Below, piece after piece: positions 26,545 through 34,819 of a stretch of DNA of 64,000 bases. The notes below the pieces were generated by a model. That model worked only from the letters and a program-made list of their open reading frames with translations. It made no database searches and was not told the origin of the DNA. This stretch comes from UBA6898 sp964463135 (GTDB lineage: Bacteria; Nitrospirota; Thermodesulfovibrionia; Thermodesulfovibrionales; UBA6898): positions 346,563 through 410,562 of the forward strand of contig CAYXBA010000001.1 of assembly GCA_964463135.1 (NCBI GenBank), written 5' to 3'. The stretch's first letter is position 1, and every line of letters begins with the position of its first letter. A program made the translations under genes and the position numbers.

Positions 26545-27837
26545 ATGAAAGCATTAAGGTTTTTTAACCGTTTGGTGAGTCTTATGATCATTGTGGTCCT
26601 CGCGCTGCCGCTGCCTGGGCTGGCACAGGACGCGGGCAATGCAGCCCCGTCACCTTCCTTTTCAAAAGAACAGCTTGCCCAGATGCTTGCGCCGATAGCC
26701 CTGTATCCGGATTCCCTCCTGTCCCAGATCCTGATGGCATCGACCTATCCTCTTGAGGTGGTCGAGGCAGACCGGTGGATGAAGGTCAATAAAGGCCTTA
26801 AGGGAGATGCCCTTGACGAGGCGCTCAAGACCAGGGAGTGGGACCCGAGTGTTGAGTCCCTCTGCCATTTCCCCGAGATCCTCGGTGCGATGAGCGAAAA
26901 GATCGGCCAGACGACCAGGCTGGGGGATGCCTTTCTTGCACAGCAGGACGATGTGATGGCCATGGTTCAGGAACTCAGGGCAAAGGCGCGGCAGGAGGGA
27001 AATCTCAGATCTACCGGAGAACAGAATGTGGTTGTTGAAAAAGAGACGATCATCATCGAACCGGCAAATCCCGAGGTCATCTACGTCCCGTCCTATGACC
27101 CTGCCTATGTGTACGGCAACTGGTGGTATCCTGCATATCCTCCTTATTACTGGTGGCCGGGTGCTGTGGGCATTGGCCTGGGTATCTCATTCTGGCCGGG
27201 GATCTATGTAGGTGCGTTTATCGGGGCGTGGAGTTATTTTGATTGGTACAATCACACGATCTATATAGATTGGCACCATGCACACCACTTCCATGGCGGT
27301 CATCACGACAGAGACGGCAAGGAGCGCTGGCATCATGATACGGAACACAGGAGAGGAGTGGCATACCGGGAGAGGTCAACGGCCGTGAGGTTCGGTCAGG
27401 CCCCTGAACGGTCCCGGGAGTATAGGCGTGAACAGCGCGGTTTTTCTGACCGGGGCGCCATGGACAGACAGACGCGGAACGCGATCAGGAAGGATATGGA
27501 CACGAGCCAACCCAGACGCATTGAGGGGAGCCGCCAGGCCGGAGAACGCGTGAGGGAGCGGCCGGCAATGCCGCAGAGGGAAAATGTATTTAACGGCCGC
27601 GGCGATGTGAGGAGAGAGCGCATGGAGTCTGAACGCGGCAGGAGCAGCCGTGAAAATAGCAGCAGGAGCAGCCGCAGCATCAGCAGGGGAAATGATGTCG
27701 GCAGAAGCCAGGGCAGCAGAATTCAGGGCAACAGCGGTCAGGGCAACAGCGGTCAGGGCAACAGAAGCCAGGGCGGCAGCAGGAGCCAAGGCTCCGGCCG
27801 AAGCAGCGGCGGTAACAGCGGGAGGACAGGAAGATGA
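26545..27837 (+). CDS. DUF3300 exported protein with low-complexity tail
   Basis: A 430-residue protein with a signal peptide (ending GLAQ-DAG) and the DUF3300 block (LAQMLAPIALYPDSLLSQIL, ASTYPLEVVEADRW). A Tyr/Trp/Pro-rich segment (NWWYPAYPPYYWWPG) and a His-rich HHAHHFHGGHH stretch follow. The last 90 residues are Arg/Ser/Gly/Gln repeats (units such as QGNSGQGN). The role of DUF3300 is unknown; it often pairs with DUF2950, as here. A GAGGAGG site precedes the ATG. The tail suggests an extended, possibly nucleic-acid or surface-binding region. Confidence 0.85.
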   Translation: MKALRFFNRLVSLMIIVVLALPLPGLAQDAGNAAPSPSFSKEQLAQMLAPIALYPDSLLSQILMASTYPLEVVEADRWMKVNKGLKGDALDEALKTREWDPSVESLCHFPEILGAMSEKIGQTTRLGDAFLAQQDDVMAMVQELRAKARQEGNLRSTGEQNVVVEKETIIIEPANPEVIYVPSYDPAYVYGNWWYPAYPPYYWWPGAVGIGLGISFWPGIYVGAFIGAWSYFDWYNHTIYIDWHHAHHFHGGHHDRDGKERWHHDTEHRRGVAYRERSTAVRFGQAPERSREYRREQRGFSDRGAMDRQTRNAIRKDMDTSQPRRIEGSRQAGERVRERPAMPQRENVFNGRGDVRRERMESERGRSSRENSSRSSRSISRGNDVGRSQGSRIQGNSGQGNSGQGNRSQGGSRSQGSGRSSGGNSGRTGR

Positions 27838-28820
27838 CACTACGCCATGAACAGATACAGGGGGTTGCCAGAATGCATTCACGTACCATGGAGGATCATC
27901 GTTGGCAGATGGCACTCAGTAGTTTGCTGATCATCCTGATCTCGGCCATTCTTGCTGGTTCTGCCTTTGCAAAGACAACCGTCAGACAGAAGATGTTCGG
28001 ATCTCCTGATGATGCCTTGAAGGCTCTTGTCGCTGCGGTCAGGGATAATAATGACAAGGAACTGGTTGCGATCCTCGGACCGGGATCAGGCGATCTTATC
28101 TCTTCCGGTGACACTGTTGATGACAAGAGGGGAAAAGAGCGCTTCCTCAAGGCATTTGATGAAAAAAACAGCATAGAGGCGAGCGGCGACAATAAAGCTC
28201 TGATCCATTTCGGCAGCCAGGACCGTATCTTCCCGATCCCTCTTGTCAAGAAGGGAAGTCAATGGTTCTTCGATACCAAAGCCGGCAAGGAAGAAGTTCT
28301 CTGCAGGAGGATAGGCAGGAACGAACTGAATGTGATCGACGTCCTTAAAGCTTACAGCGATGCCCAGCGGGAATATGCATCCAGGGATCGTGATGGAGAC
28401 GGTATCCTCGAATTTGCACAGCGCCTGGTCAGCGCCAAGGGCAAGAAGGACGGGCTGTATTGGGAGGCTAAAGAGGGTGAGGAGGAAAGCCCCTTTGGCC
28501 CGCTCATCGCAAAGGCTTCAGCAGAAGGGTACAAGGAACAGCCGTTCCACGGGTACTACTTCAGGATCATCAAGGCACAGGGCCGGAATGCAAAAGGCGG
28601 GGCCTTTGACTATGTTGCCAGGGGTAATATGGTCCTCGGGTTCGGTCTTATGGCCTATCCTGCAAAATATGGCTCATCCGGCATCATGACCTTTATCGTA
28701 AATCAGGAAGGTGTGATCTACCAGAAGGACCTGGGAAGGAACACCCGCAAGGCGATTGCCGGGCTTCGCTATGATCCTGACAAGACCTGGAAAAAAGCGG
28801 AGGATGCGCCGAAACAGTAG
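27834..28820 (+). CDS. DUF2950 exported protein
   Basis: A 328-residue protein overlapping the DUF3300 stop by four bases, with a GGGAGGACAGG ribosome region. A hydrophobic export signal lies at about residues 26-47, so the chosen start gives an unusually long n-region; an internal ATG could be the real start. The mature part carries DUF2950 landmarks: FGSPDDALKALVAAVR, a middle catalytic-looking RDRDGDGILEFAQ and PFHGYYFRI. Its function is unknown. Confidence 0.82.
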   Translation: MTLRHEQIQGVARMHSRTMEDHRWQMALSSLLIILISAILAGSAFAKTTVRQKMFGSPDDALKALVAAVRDNNDKELVAILGPGSGDLISSGDTVDDKRGKERFLKAFDEKNSIEASGDNKALIHFGSQDRIFPIPLVKKGSQWFFDTKAGKEEVLCRRIGRNELNVIDVLKAYSDAQREYASRDRDGDGILEFAQRLVSAKGKKDGLYWEAKEGEEESPFGPLIAKASAEGYKEQPFHGYYFRIIKAQGRNAKGGAFDYVARGNMVLGFGLMAYPAKYGSSGIMTFIVNQEGVIYQKDLGRNTRKAIAGLRYDPDKTWKKAEDAPKQ

Positions 28821-28842
28821 ATCTCATTCACTGATCAACATA

Positions 28843-28883
28843 AAGAAGGCATGTCTGTTTATCGGGCTTGCCTTCTTTTTTTT
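28843..28883 (+). terminator. Rho-independent terminator after the DUF3300/DUF2950 pair
   Basis: AAGAAGGCA pairs with TGCCTTCTT around a 17-base loop and runs into eight T residues. Confidence 0.85.
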
Positions 28884-28939
28884 AGATCTTTAAAAATTAA
28901 CTTGACAGGAATAATTATTATATGATAAAAATAACTATA

Positions 28940-28954
28940 TTAGAATAATTATAA
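28940..28954 (+). promoter_or_regulatory. PerR/Fur-type operator at perR
   Basis: TTAGAATAATTATAA matches the PerR box TTATAATNATTATAA at nearly every position. It ends only four bases before the perR ATG, so a bound repressor would cover the start of the gene. A further AT-rich palindrome, AATAATTATT, lies about 30 bases upstream. Autoregulation of perR and control of the operon behind it are the natural reading. Confidence 0.65.
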
Positions 28955-28958
28955 ATAT

Positions 28959-29360
28959 ATGCAGAAATATAAAGACATAGGGCTGAAACTGACACCGCAG
29001 AGACTGGCTGTGCTGAGCTATCTGGAGGGCAATACTGACCACCCTTCAGCAGACGATATCTATAAAGCGGTTGCCGTGCAGTATCCGACCATGTCTTTTG
29101 CAACCGTCTATAACACGCTTGACGTGCTCAAGGAAAAGGGATATGTCAGCGAACTCTCGATCGATCCTGCAAAAAAACGCTTTGATCCGAATACGGCACC
29201 GCATCATCATCTGATCTGCACATCCTGTAAGAGGGTGAAGGATATTCAGGTGGCATTTAACCTTGACCTGCCGGAAACGACAAAAGGCGATTTCAGGATC
29301 ACCGGAAACCATATTGAATTCTACGGGATCTGCCCTGTCTGCAGGGAAAAGACCCAATAA
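28959..29360 (+). CDS. perR: Fur-family peroxide regulator (PerR-like)
   Basis: A 133-residue Fur-family repressor: winged helix (LTPQRLAVLSYL, HPSADDIYKAV, SFATVYNTLDVL) and a metal-binding C-terminal part (RFDPNTAPHHHLICTSC, CPVC). The two CxxC pairs are the structural zinc site and the His-rich block the sensing site. PerR rather than Fur is suggested by the box and by the oxygen-defence genes downstream. No ribosome site is visible before the ATG and the operator is four bases away, so the transcript may be nearly leaderless. Confidence 0.85.
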   Translation: MQKYKDIGLKLTPQRLAVLSYLEGNTDHPSADDIYKAVAVQYPTMSFATVYNTLDVLKEKGYVSELSIDPAKKRFDPNTAPHHHLICTSCKRVKDIQVAFNLDLPETTKGDFRITGNHIEFYGICPVCREKTQ

Positions 29361-29375
29361 CAAGGAGGGTATTAT

Positions 29376-29813
29376 ATGTGCATGGATCATAAAAAGACCT
29401 GCGTCTGCGGTTCGCAAACCGCAAGTTTCAATTTCCGCGATGAGGTGATGCCCCCTGAGATCATCGACAGGCTGTATTGCCCCCAGTGCAGCCAGGACAT
29501 CTCGTTTGATGCCGAAACCATGATCAGGGACAATAACTGGATCATACATTTTGATATGGATATCGCACGCTTCTCGGGGCATAAGCTCTCCGGAGCAGTG
29601 GTCACTCCTGACTATCTCTTTGATCAGGGGTACTGCACCTGGCGCGGGGTCTATCCGATGGACCATATCGACTCGGTAAAAGAGCGTGAAGAGCTTGTCA
29701 AGCTCGCACGTATCAATCCGCGGAAGTATCTTGATGAGATAAAGAAGTGGGGCAATGACCGCATGGACAGGCTTGCAGGCGAGGGCTGGAGGAAGGCAAA
29801 TGCAGGGCAGTGA
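29376..29813 (+). CDS. Cys-rich protein of unknown function in the perR operon
   Basis: A 145-residue protein with a CVCG pair near the N-terminus and a CPQC pair at about residue 46, probably one zinc or iron site, then a helical part with no recognised motif. AAGGAGG precedes the ATG. Its position between perR and oxygen-defence genes suggests a related role. Confidence 0.6.
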   Translation: MCMDHKKTCVCGSQTASFNFRDEVMPPEIIDRLYCPQCSQDISFDAETMIRDNNWIIHFDMDIARFSGHKLSGAVVTPDYLFDQGYCTWRGVYPMDHIDSVKEREELVKLARINPRKYLDEIKKWGNDRMDRLAGEGWRKANAGQ

Positions 29814-29982
29814 CCTCAAACAGAAGCAGAAGAGCCACTGCAGCACAAAGAGCGTTCCGGTCCCGGAATTCATTGCCTGCATCAAATGCGGGAATGAGGT
29901 AGAGATATGGACAGACGAGGACGAGACGATCTGTAATTCCTGCGGCCATAAGCTATTCAGGAAAGAAGCGACCATTCACTGA
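29800..29982 (+). CDS. Small zinc-ribbon protein
   Basis: Sixty residues from the ATG at 29800, which has a GGAGG-like site in the preceding gene; the frame extends upstream but without a better start. The C-terminal half is a compact ribbon: ACIKCGNEVEIW and ICNSCGHKLF give two CxxC pairs. It overlaps the previous gene by 14 bases. Iron or zinc binding is likely; function unknown. Confidence 0.6.
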   Translation: MQGSDLKQKQKSHCSTKSVPVPEFIACIKCGNEVEIWTDEDETICNSCGHKLFRKEATIH

Positions 29983-30024
29983 CTGCCTCCTTCGAAGCAG
30001 GATCCCTTATCATTGGAGAAAACC

Positions 30025-30504
30025 ATGGATATAGCTGTTGAAAAGATACCCGGCGGCATGAGAGTAGACGGCCTTGATCTGAAGAACGGCAAATGCGGCT
30101 GCACCTCAGTGCTGCCCTGCTGTTACAGCTGGACAAAGGTAAAGAGAAGCGGAAATACATTCAGCTTTGCAGGCAAGGCAACAGGGCCAGAGTCTGTTGA
30201 ACTGTTTGACTGGGGCTATACCGTCAAAAAAGGCGAATATACCGTCGAAGTATCAATGGAGGATACGCGCGACAAGACCATATTCTCCGGGTACTATCCG
30301 CCCCGCATTGAGGAATGGACAGACCGGGGCTGGGAAGTGGTTGCAAAAAAAGGCGAGCGTGAAGATTTCGGCCTCTGGCGGTGTGCAACCTGCAAATGGC
30401 TTTATAAAGAAAAGGACCAGGCAGTAAAATTCGAAGACCTGCCTGAAGACTGGAAATGCCCGGTCTGCAAGATCGGGAAGAACGCATTTGAAAAAATAGG
30501 ATAA
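30025..30504 (+). CDS. Rubredoxin-domain fusion protein
   Basis: The protein is about 159 residues from the ATG at 30025, which has a TGGAG site. The last 45 residues are a rubredoxin: WRCATCKWLY, then LPEDWKCPVCKIGKNAFE, with both Cys-x-x-Cys knuckles for one Fe. The first 110 residues hold a CGCTSVLPCC cluster and beta segments I do not recognise. It probably carries electrons to the superoxide reductase or rubrerythrin that follow. Confidence 0.75.
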   Translation: MDIAVEKIPGGMRVDGLDLKNGKCGCTSVLPCCYSWTKVKRSGNTFSFAGKATGPESVELFDWGYTVKKGEYTVEVSMEDTRDKTIFSGYYPPRIEEWTDRGWEVVAKKGEREDFGLWRCATCKWLYKEKDQAVKFEDLPEDWKCPVCKIGKNAFEKIG

Positions 30505-30517
30505 CAAGGAGAAGACG

Positions 30518-30898
30518 ATGACAGAGAAAGGTTATTTTTGCGGTATTAACAGGCCGAAGGATCTGTCGGCCATGACAGACTTTGAGAAGAAGCATACACC
30601 GGTGATCGAATGCCCTGATACGGTTGTTGCGGGCAAGCCCTTTACCGTCAAGTTCAAGGTTGGTGAACTCCCGCATGTGTCCGAAGAGGGGCATTTCATC
30701 CAGTGGGCAGAGGTCAAATTCGGCGAGAACCTGTACGCCAGGGTCGAGTTCAGCCCGGTGATGTCTGCGCCCGAGGCTACGGTCACCCTGAATAAAGGAG
30801 CCAAGCACAACAAGTCCACGCTGAGGGTAATTGCCAAATGCAATCTGCACGGACTCTGGGAGACAACAAAAGAGATTACGATCACTGAAGCGAAATAG
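30518..30898 (+). CDS. Superoxide reductase (neelaredoxin type)
   Basis: A 126-residue class II superoxide reductase. The active-site Fe(His)4Cys ligands are visible: EKKHTP, HVSEEGHF and CNLHGLW, along with the Glu before the first His. There is no N-terminal desulforedoxin domain; a free desulforedoxin gene follows immediately instead. It reduces superoxide to peroxide in the cytoplasm without making oxygen, which suits an anaerobe. AAGGAG precedes the ATG. Confidence 0.9.
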   Translation: MTEKGYFCGINRPKDLSAMTDFEKKHTPVIECPDTVVAGKPFTVKFKVGELPHVSEEGHFIQWAEVKFGENLYARVEFSPVMSAPEATVTLNKGAKHNKSTLRVIAKCNLHGLWETTKEITITEAK

Positions 30899-30959
30899 CC
30901 GGGAAGCTGATTTCAGAAAAAGCTCACTAAGAATAAAAGATCATATAAGGAGGAAAGAA

Positions 30960-31076
30960 ATGACTAAAAAAGGCGAAAACTACAAGTGTGTGACCTGCAC
31001 GAATGAAGTTACTGTTACAACGGGCGGCGGCGGTACTCTTTTTTGCTGCGGCAAACCGATGGAGAAGGCCGGATAA
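30960..31076 (+). CDS. Desulforedoxin
   Basis: A 38-residue protein with a strong AAGGAGG site. The layout CVTC ... TLFCCGKPM is that of desulforedoxin, where four Cys (CxxC plus adjacent CC) bind one iron in each subunit of a dimer. In many bacteria this domain is fused to superoxide reductase; here it is separate and adjacent. Confidence 0.85.
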   Translation: MTKKGENYKCVTCTNEVTVTTGGGGTLFCCGKPMEKAG

Positions 31077-31167
31077 GTCCAGCAGGAAGATTTCGTAGTA
31101 TAATGGCATCTGAATACTGCATAGCGAACATATCCGGATAACCGATACATTTTAAGGAGGAGACAAC

Positions 31168-31665
31168 ATGGCATCAAAATCAGAGAAGAACCTTAAAGAG
31201 GCATTTGCCGGAGAATCACAGGCCAACAGGAAATACCTCGCATTTGCAAAGAAGGCGGATGCGGAGGGATACAAACAGGCGGCAAAGCTGTTCAGGGCAG
31301 CGGCAGAGGCAGAGACTGTGCATGCGCACAACCATCTGCGTGAGTTCGGCGGGATCAAGTCGACAAAGGAGAACCTTGAGGCTGCTATCAGCGGAGAGAC
31401 CTTTGAGTTCGAGAGCATGTACCCCAAGATGATCAGCGAGGCAAAGGTTGAGGGCAATGCCCTTGCCGAAAGGACCTTTGTGTATGCGAACGAGGTCGAG
31501 AAGGTCCATGCTGACCTGTATAAGAAGGCGCTCGAGACCCTCGGCAAGAATGAGGAGACGGATTACTATGTCTGCCAGGTCTGCGGCAATACCGTGGAAG
31601 ACCATGCGCCTGATGAATGCCCGATCTGCGGCGCAAAGAAGCAGGCATTCAAGAAGATGGACTGA
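31168..31665 (+). CDS. Rubrerythrin
   Basis: A 165-residue rubrerythrin: an N-terminal diiron four-helix bundle (AFAGESQANRKY, AEAETVHAHNHL, SGETFEFESMYP, ANEVEKVHADL) followed by a rubredoxin-like end (YYVCQVCG, CPICGAKK). It reduces hydrogen peroxide using NAD(P)H-linked donors. Strong AAGGAGGAG site. It follows the desulforedoxin by 90 bases and may have extra transcription, but it is functionally part of the same block. Confidence 0.95.
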   Translation: MASKSEKNLKEAFAGESQANRKYLAFAKKADAEGYKQAAKLFRAAAEAETVHAHNHLREFGGIKSTKENLEAAISGETFEFESMYPKMISEAKVEGNALAERTFVYANEVEKVHADLYKKALETLGKNEETDYYVCQVCGNTVEDHAPDECPICGAKKQAFKKMD

Positions 31666-31668
31666 GCC

Positions 31669-32241
31669 ATGAAGGTCATCGCATTTCTCGGCAGTCCGAG
31701 GGTTGACGGCAATACCGAACTGCTTCTGAATGAGGCTCTCCGGGCCGTGCAGGAGCAGGGGCATAAGGTGAAGAACTTCAAGCTCAACTTCCTGAATATC
31801 AAGCCCTGTCAGGACTGCGGCGGATGCGATAGGACCGGCGTTTGTATCATCAACGACGATATGACCGAGATATATCGAGAGATCAGGGAGGCTGACAGGA
31901 TCGTCCTGGCCTCCCCGATCTTTTTCTTCGGCATGAGCGCCCAGGCCAAGACGATGGTCGACCGCTGTCAGGCGTTCTGGTGCGAGAAGTATCTCCTCAA
32001 GAAGCCTATCCCCGAAGGGCCGCACGGCAGGAAGGGGCTGCTGATGCTGGTCGGCGGCATGAAAAAGGATATCGGCATTCAGTGCGGCGATGCTGCTGCC
32101 AAGGCCTTTTTCAGAACGGTCAGTGTCCCGTCCCATGAAGTGTTAGGCTTTCTCGGCGTGGATGCCAAGGGCGCCATTGCTGACCACCCAACCGCCCTGA
32201 AAGATGCGTATGAAGCCGGCCGGCAGCTTGTCCTGACCTAA
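31669..32241 (+). CDS. Iron-sulfur flavoprotein / NAD(P)H-dependent FMN reductase family
   Basis: A 190-residue flavodoxin-fold protein. The FMN phosphate loop is GSPRVDGNTE, and a CQDCGGCDRTGVC cluster in the following loop matches the iron-sulfur flavoproteins of anaerobes. ASPIFFFGMS is the next flavin contact. It starts three bases after rubrerythrin and may feed it electrons. Confidence 0.85.
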   Translation: MKVIAFLGSPRVDGNTELLLNEALRAVQEQGHKVKNFKLNFLNIKPCQDCGGCDRTGVCIINDDMTEIYREIREADRIVLASPIFFFGMSAQAKTMVDRCQAFWCEKYLLKKPIPEGPHGRKGLLMLVGGMKKDIGIQCGDAAAKAFFRTVSVPSHEVLGFLGVDAKGAIADHPTALKDAYEAGRQLVLT

Positions 32242-32317
32242 CGCGCTGTAAGCTCCGGAGCAGCCCCCCTGCTATTGACCCTAAGCCCGGCCTTTTACCA
32301 AAGTGTTATAATACTGC

Positions 32318-34819
32318 ATGAAGACGCTTGTCCGGAAAGAAGCGACAGCAACCCTCAAGACCTTTGACCTCCTGACCATCCCGGTTTTCCTTATTGACGA
32401 TTCCTTCACCATAGTTTCCTGCAATGAAAGTGTTGCCGAAGTGTTTCTGTATACCAGCGACGAAATGATCGGCAGAGCCCTGAATACCGTGGTGCTGCCT
32501 GACAAAAAGAATATCCTCAAGATGTCCTCTCTTAGCCGGAGCATGCCGTATGACCTCAGCAGCGCCTATCCTGAGGCCCGTTTTCTCTCCTCATGCATAA
32601 AGCAGAACGGGGATTTTTTTGATGCACGCGTATCGATCATCCCTTCACAGGAGAACGGGTCGTTGCTCAGACTGGTGGTTGTGCAGGACATATCAGAACA
32701 GAGAAAACTGCAGCGAAAGGCCTTTCAGAGGACCAAGGAGCTCTCGATATTCAAGACCTTTGCCGATATCCTTGCGCGCCACGAAGAGATCGGGGCGATC
32801 ATGCAGGAGACCGTTGATATGCTCGTGGAGATCATGGAGGTCGAGCAGGGCTGGATCTATCTCCTTGACGCTGACGCTGATCTGCTCCATCTGCATGTCG
32901 AGCAGAGCCGGATCAGGGGCACCTCTTCTGCCAGAGAGCTGAAACAGGGTGAATGCCTTTTCGGAAAGGTCTTTGCCTCGGGCATGCCGCTCCTCGTGGA
33001 GCGTGCATCGCAGGACCCCCGGGTGACCTGTTTGAATACCGGTCCGGAAGGCATCGAGAGCGCGGTTGCGATCCCCATACGGTCCAAAGGCATGTTCCTC
33101 GGCGTGCTGGGTCTTGCGAGCAGCAAGCCCTCGTTCTTTACCTCTATGGACACGCAGCTCCTGGTGCCGATCGGGAACATGCTCGGCGTGGCCATAGAAA
33201 ATATCCGGCTTATTGAACAGCTCCACTGGAACATGAAGCAGATCGAGCTGATCAATGAACTGAGCGGTATCGTGAACTCAAGCCTGAGCATAGGCACCAT
33301 CTTCAGGATCATGGTGTCGGAGATCAGGAAGCTCATCGATTATGACCGGGCAAGCCTTCTGCTCTATGACGAGAAGGAGGACGATCTCCTCATCTTTGCG
33401 CTCGATACGGACATGCATACGATCATGGGCAAGGGGGTGCGGGCCCCGATCGAAGGGACGAGTGCCGGCTGGGTAGTACGCAACAACAAACCCTGGATCA
33501 ACCGAGACCTGAACAAAACGGAATTTCCTCTTGACAGGAAACTGCTCAGAGAGGGCATCAGTTCGACCATCAGCATACCGCTCTATCACGACAAGATACT
33601 CGGTGTCTTCAACTTTGACAGCCGCAGGCCTGCGAACTATTCTGAGAAGGACCTTGCCATCCTCCTGCCGGTAGCCAAGCACATCTCGATCGCACTCGAA
33701 AATGCGCTGCTCTTTCAGGAGATATCGCGCGACAAGAAGGAATGGGAAAAGACCTTTGATGCCATAACGGACATGGTATGGATAGAGGACCTGGACCAGC
33801 GCGTCATCCGGGCCAACAGGACGGTGCTTGCGCGGGCCGGCCTCACCTCTGCAGAGGCGGCAGGTAAGAGCTGCGGTGAACTGCTTGACAGGGTAGGCGC
33901 CCTTGAGGAGGCCTGCCTCTGCCCGGAGACCATGGCCGGGAAAAGGCCATGCTTCCGTGAACTGAAAGGCACAAGCGGCAATATCTTCCATTTCTGGACG
34001 TACCCATTGGTCGATGATGAGGGACGGCTCTATTCCCTTGTCCACTATCTGAAGGACGTTACCAGTCAGAAGCGGCTTGAGCAGCAGCTTATCCGCTCGG
34101 ACAAGCTTGCCTCTCTCGGTACGCTTGTTGCGGGTGTTGCGCATGAGATCAACAACCCCCTCGGCATCATTGCAGGGTACGCAGAAGCGCTCCTGGACCG
34201 GACAAAAGATGAGACGCTCCAGGCTGTTCCTGAGTTCGAGGATTTTCCCGAATACCTCCAGACGATCCATAACGAGATCTTCCGGTGCAAGGGCATCCTC
34301 GGAAGCCTCCTGGATTTTGCGCGGCCGACCGGCGGCACGTTCCGCGAGCTCGACATGAACGAACTGATCAAAGAGGTCATTCTGCTGGTGAACCATCGGG
34401 CCAAGAGGCTGAACCATAACATCGTGCTCCAACTGGACAGGGATATACCGAAGATCTTTGCAGACCCCGGCAATCTCAGGCAGGTTTTCATGAACATCAT
34501 CATCAATTCGATGTACTTCACGCCTGAGGGCGGGAGCATTACGATCACCACCGGGACGGATGCAGAGGGAGGTCTTCTGCAGCATGACCCCGGCATCAGG
34601 GTCACGATCTCTGACACCGGATCAGGCATTGAGCCGGACATACTCGGAAAGATATTCGATCCCTTCTTTACGACAAAGCCGGTGGGCGAAGGGACCGGCC
34701 TTGGCCTTTCCATATGCCACAAGATCATCGAGGAGCATGGCGGCAGCATCGATGCGGTCAGCGAAGGTGAGGGTACGACCTTTATGATATGGCTTCCCCT
34801 GAAGGTGAGCCATGATTAA
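32318..34819 (+). CDS. PAS-GAF-GAF-PAS sensor histidine kinase
   Basis: An 833-residue cytoplasmic kinase with no membrane segment. In order: PAS (about 15-130), GAF (about 145-300), GAF (about 310-470), PAS (about 475-590), HisKA with VAHEINNPLGIIAGY, and HATPase_c with FMNIIINSMYFTP, DTGSGIEPD, FDPFFTTK and GTGLGLSI. All catalytic boxes are present. Its end overlaps the sigma-54 regulator gene by eight bases, so they form a pair. Soluble sensing of redox, gas or small ligand by GAF/PAS is likely but unspecified. Confidence 0.92.
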   Translation: MKTLVRKEATATLKTFDLLTIPVFLIDDSFTIVSCNESVAEVFLYTSDEMIGRALNTVVLPDKKNILKMSSLSRSMPYDLSSAYPEARFLSSCIKQNGDFFDARVSIIPSQENGSLLRLVVVQDISEQRKLQRKAFQRTKELSIFKTFADILARHEEIGAIMQETVDMLVEIMEVEQGWIYLLDADADLLHLHVEQSRIRGTSSARELKQGECLFGKVFASGMPLLVERASQDPRVTCLNTGPEGIESAVAIPIRSKGMFLGVLGLASSKPSFFTSMDTQLLVPIGNMLGVAIENIRLIEQLHWNMKQIELINELSGIVNSSLSIGTIFRIMVSEIRKLIDYDRASLLLYDEKEDDLLIFALDTDMHTIMGKGVRAPIEGTSAGWVVRNNKPWINRDLNKTEFPLDRKLLREGISSTISIPLYHDKILGVFNFDSRRPANYSEKDLAILLPVAKHISIALENALLFQEISRDKKEWEKTFDAITDMVWIEDLDQRVIRANRTVLARAGLTSAEAAGKSCGELLDRVGALEEACLCPETMAGKRPCFRELKGTSGNIFHFWTYPLVDDEGRLYSLVHYLKDVTSQKRLEQQLIRSDKLASLGTLVAGVAHEINNPLGIIAGYAEALLDRTKDETLQAVPEFEDFPEYLQTIHNEIFRCKGILGSLLDFARPTGGTFRELDMNELIKEVILLVNHRAKRLNHNIVLQLDRDIPKIFADPGNLRQVFMNIIINSMYFTPEGGSITITTGTDAEGGLLQHDPGIRVTISDTGSGIEPDILGKIFDPFFTTKPVGEGTGLGLSICHKIIEEHGGSIDAVSEGEGTTFMIWLPLKVSHD

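Noticed and set aside
33278..34585. 435-codon minus-strand frame inside the histidine kinase gene
   Set aside because: It is the antisense shadow of a kinase with all catalytic boxes in place.
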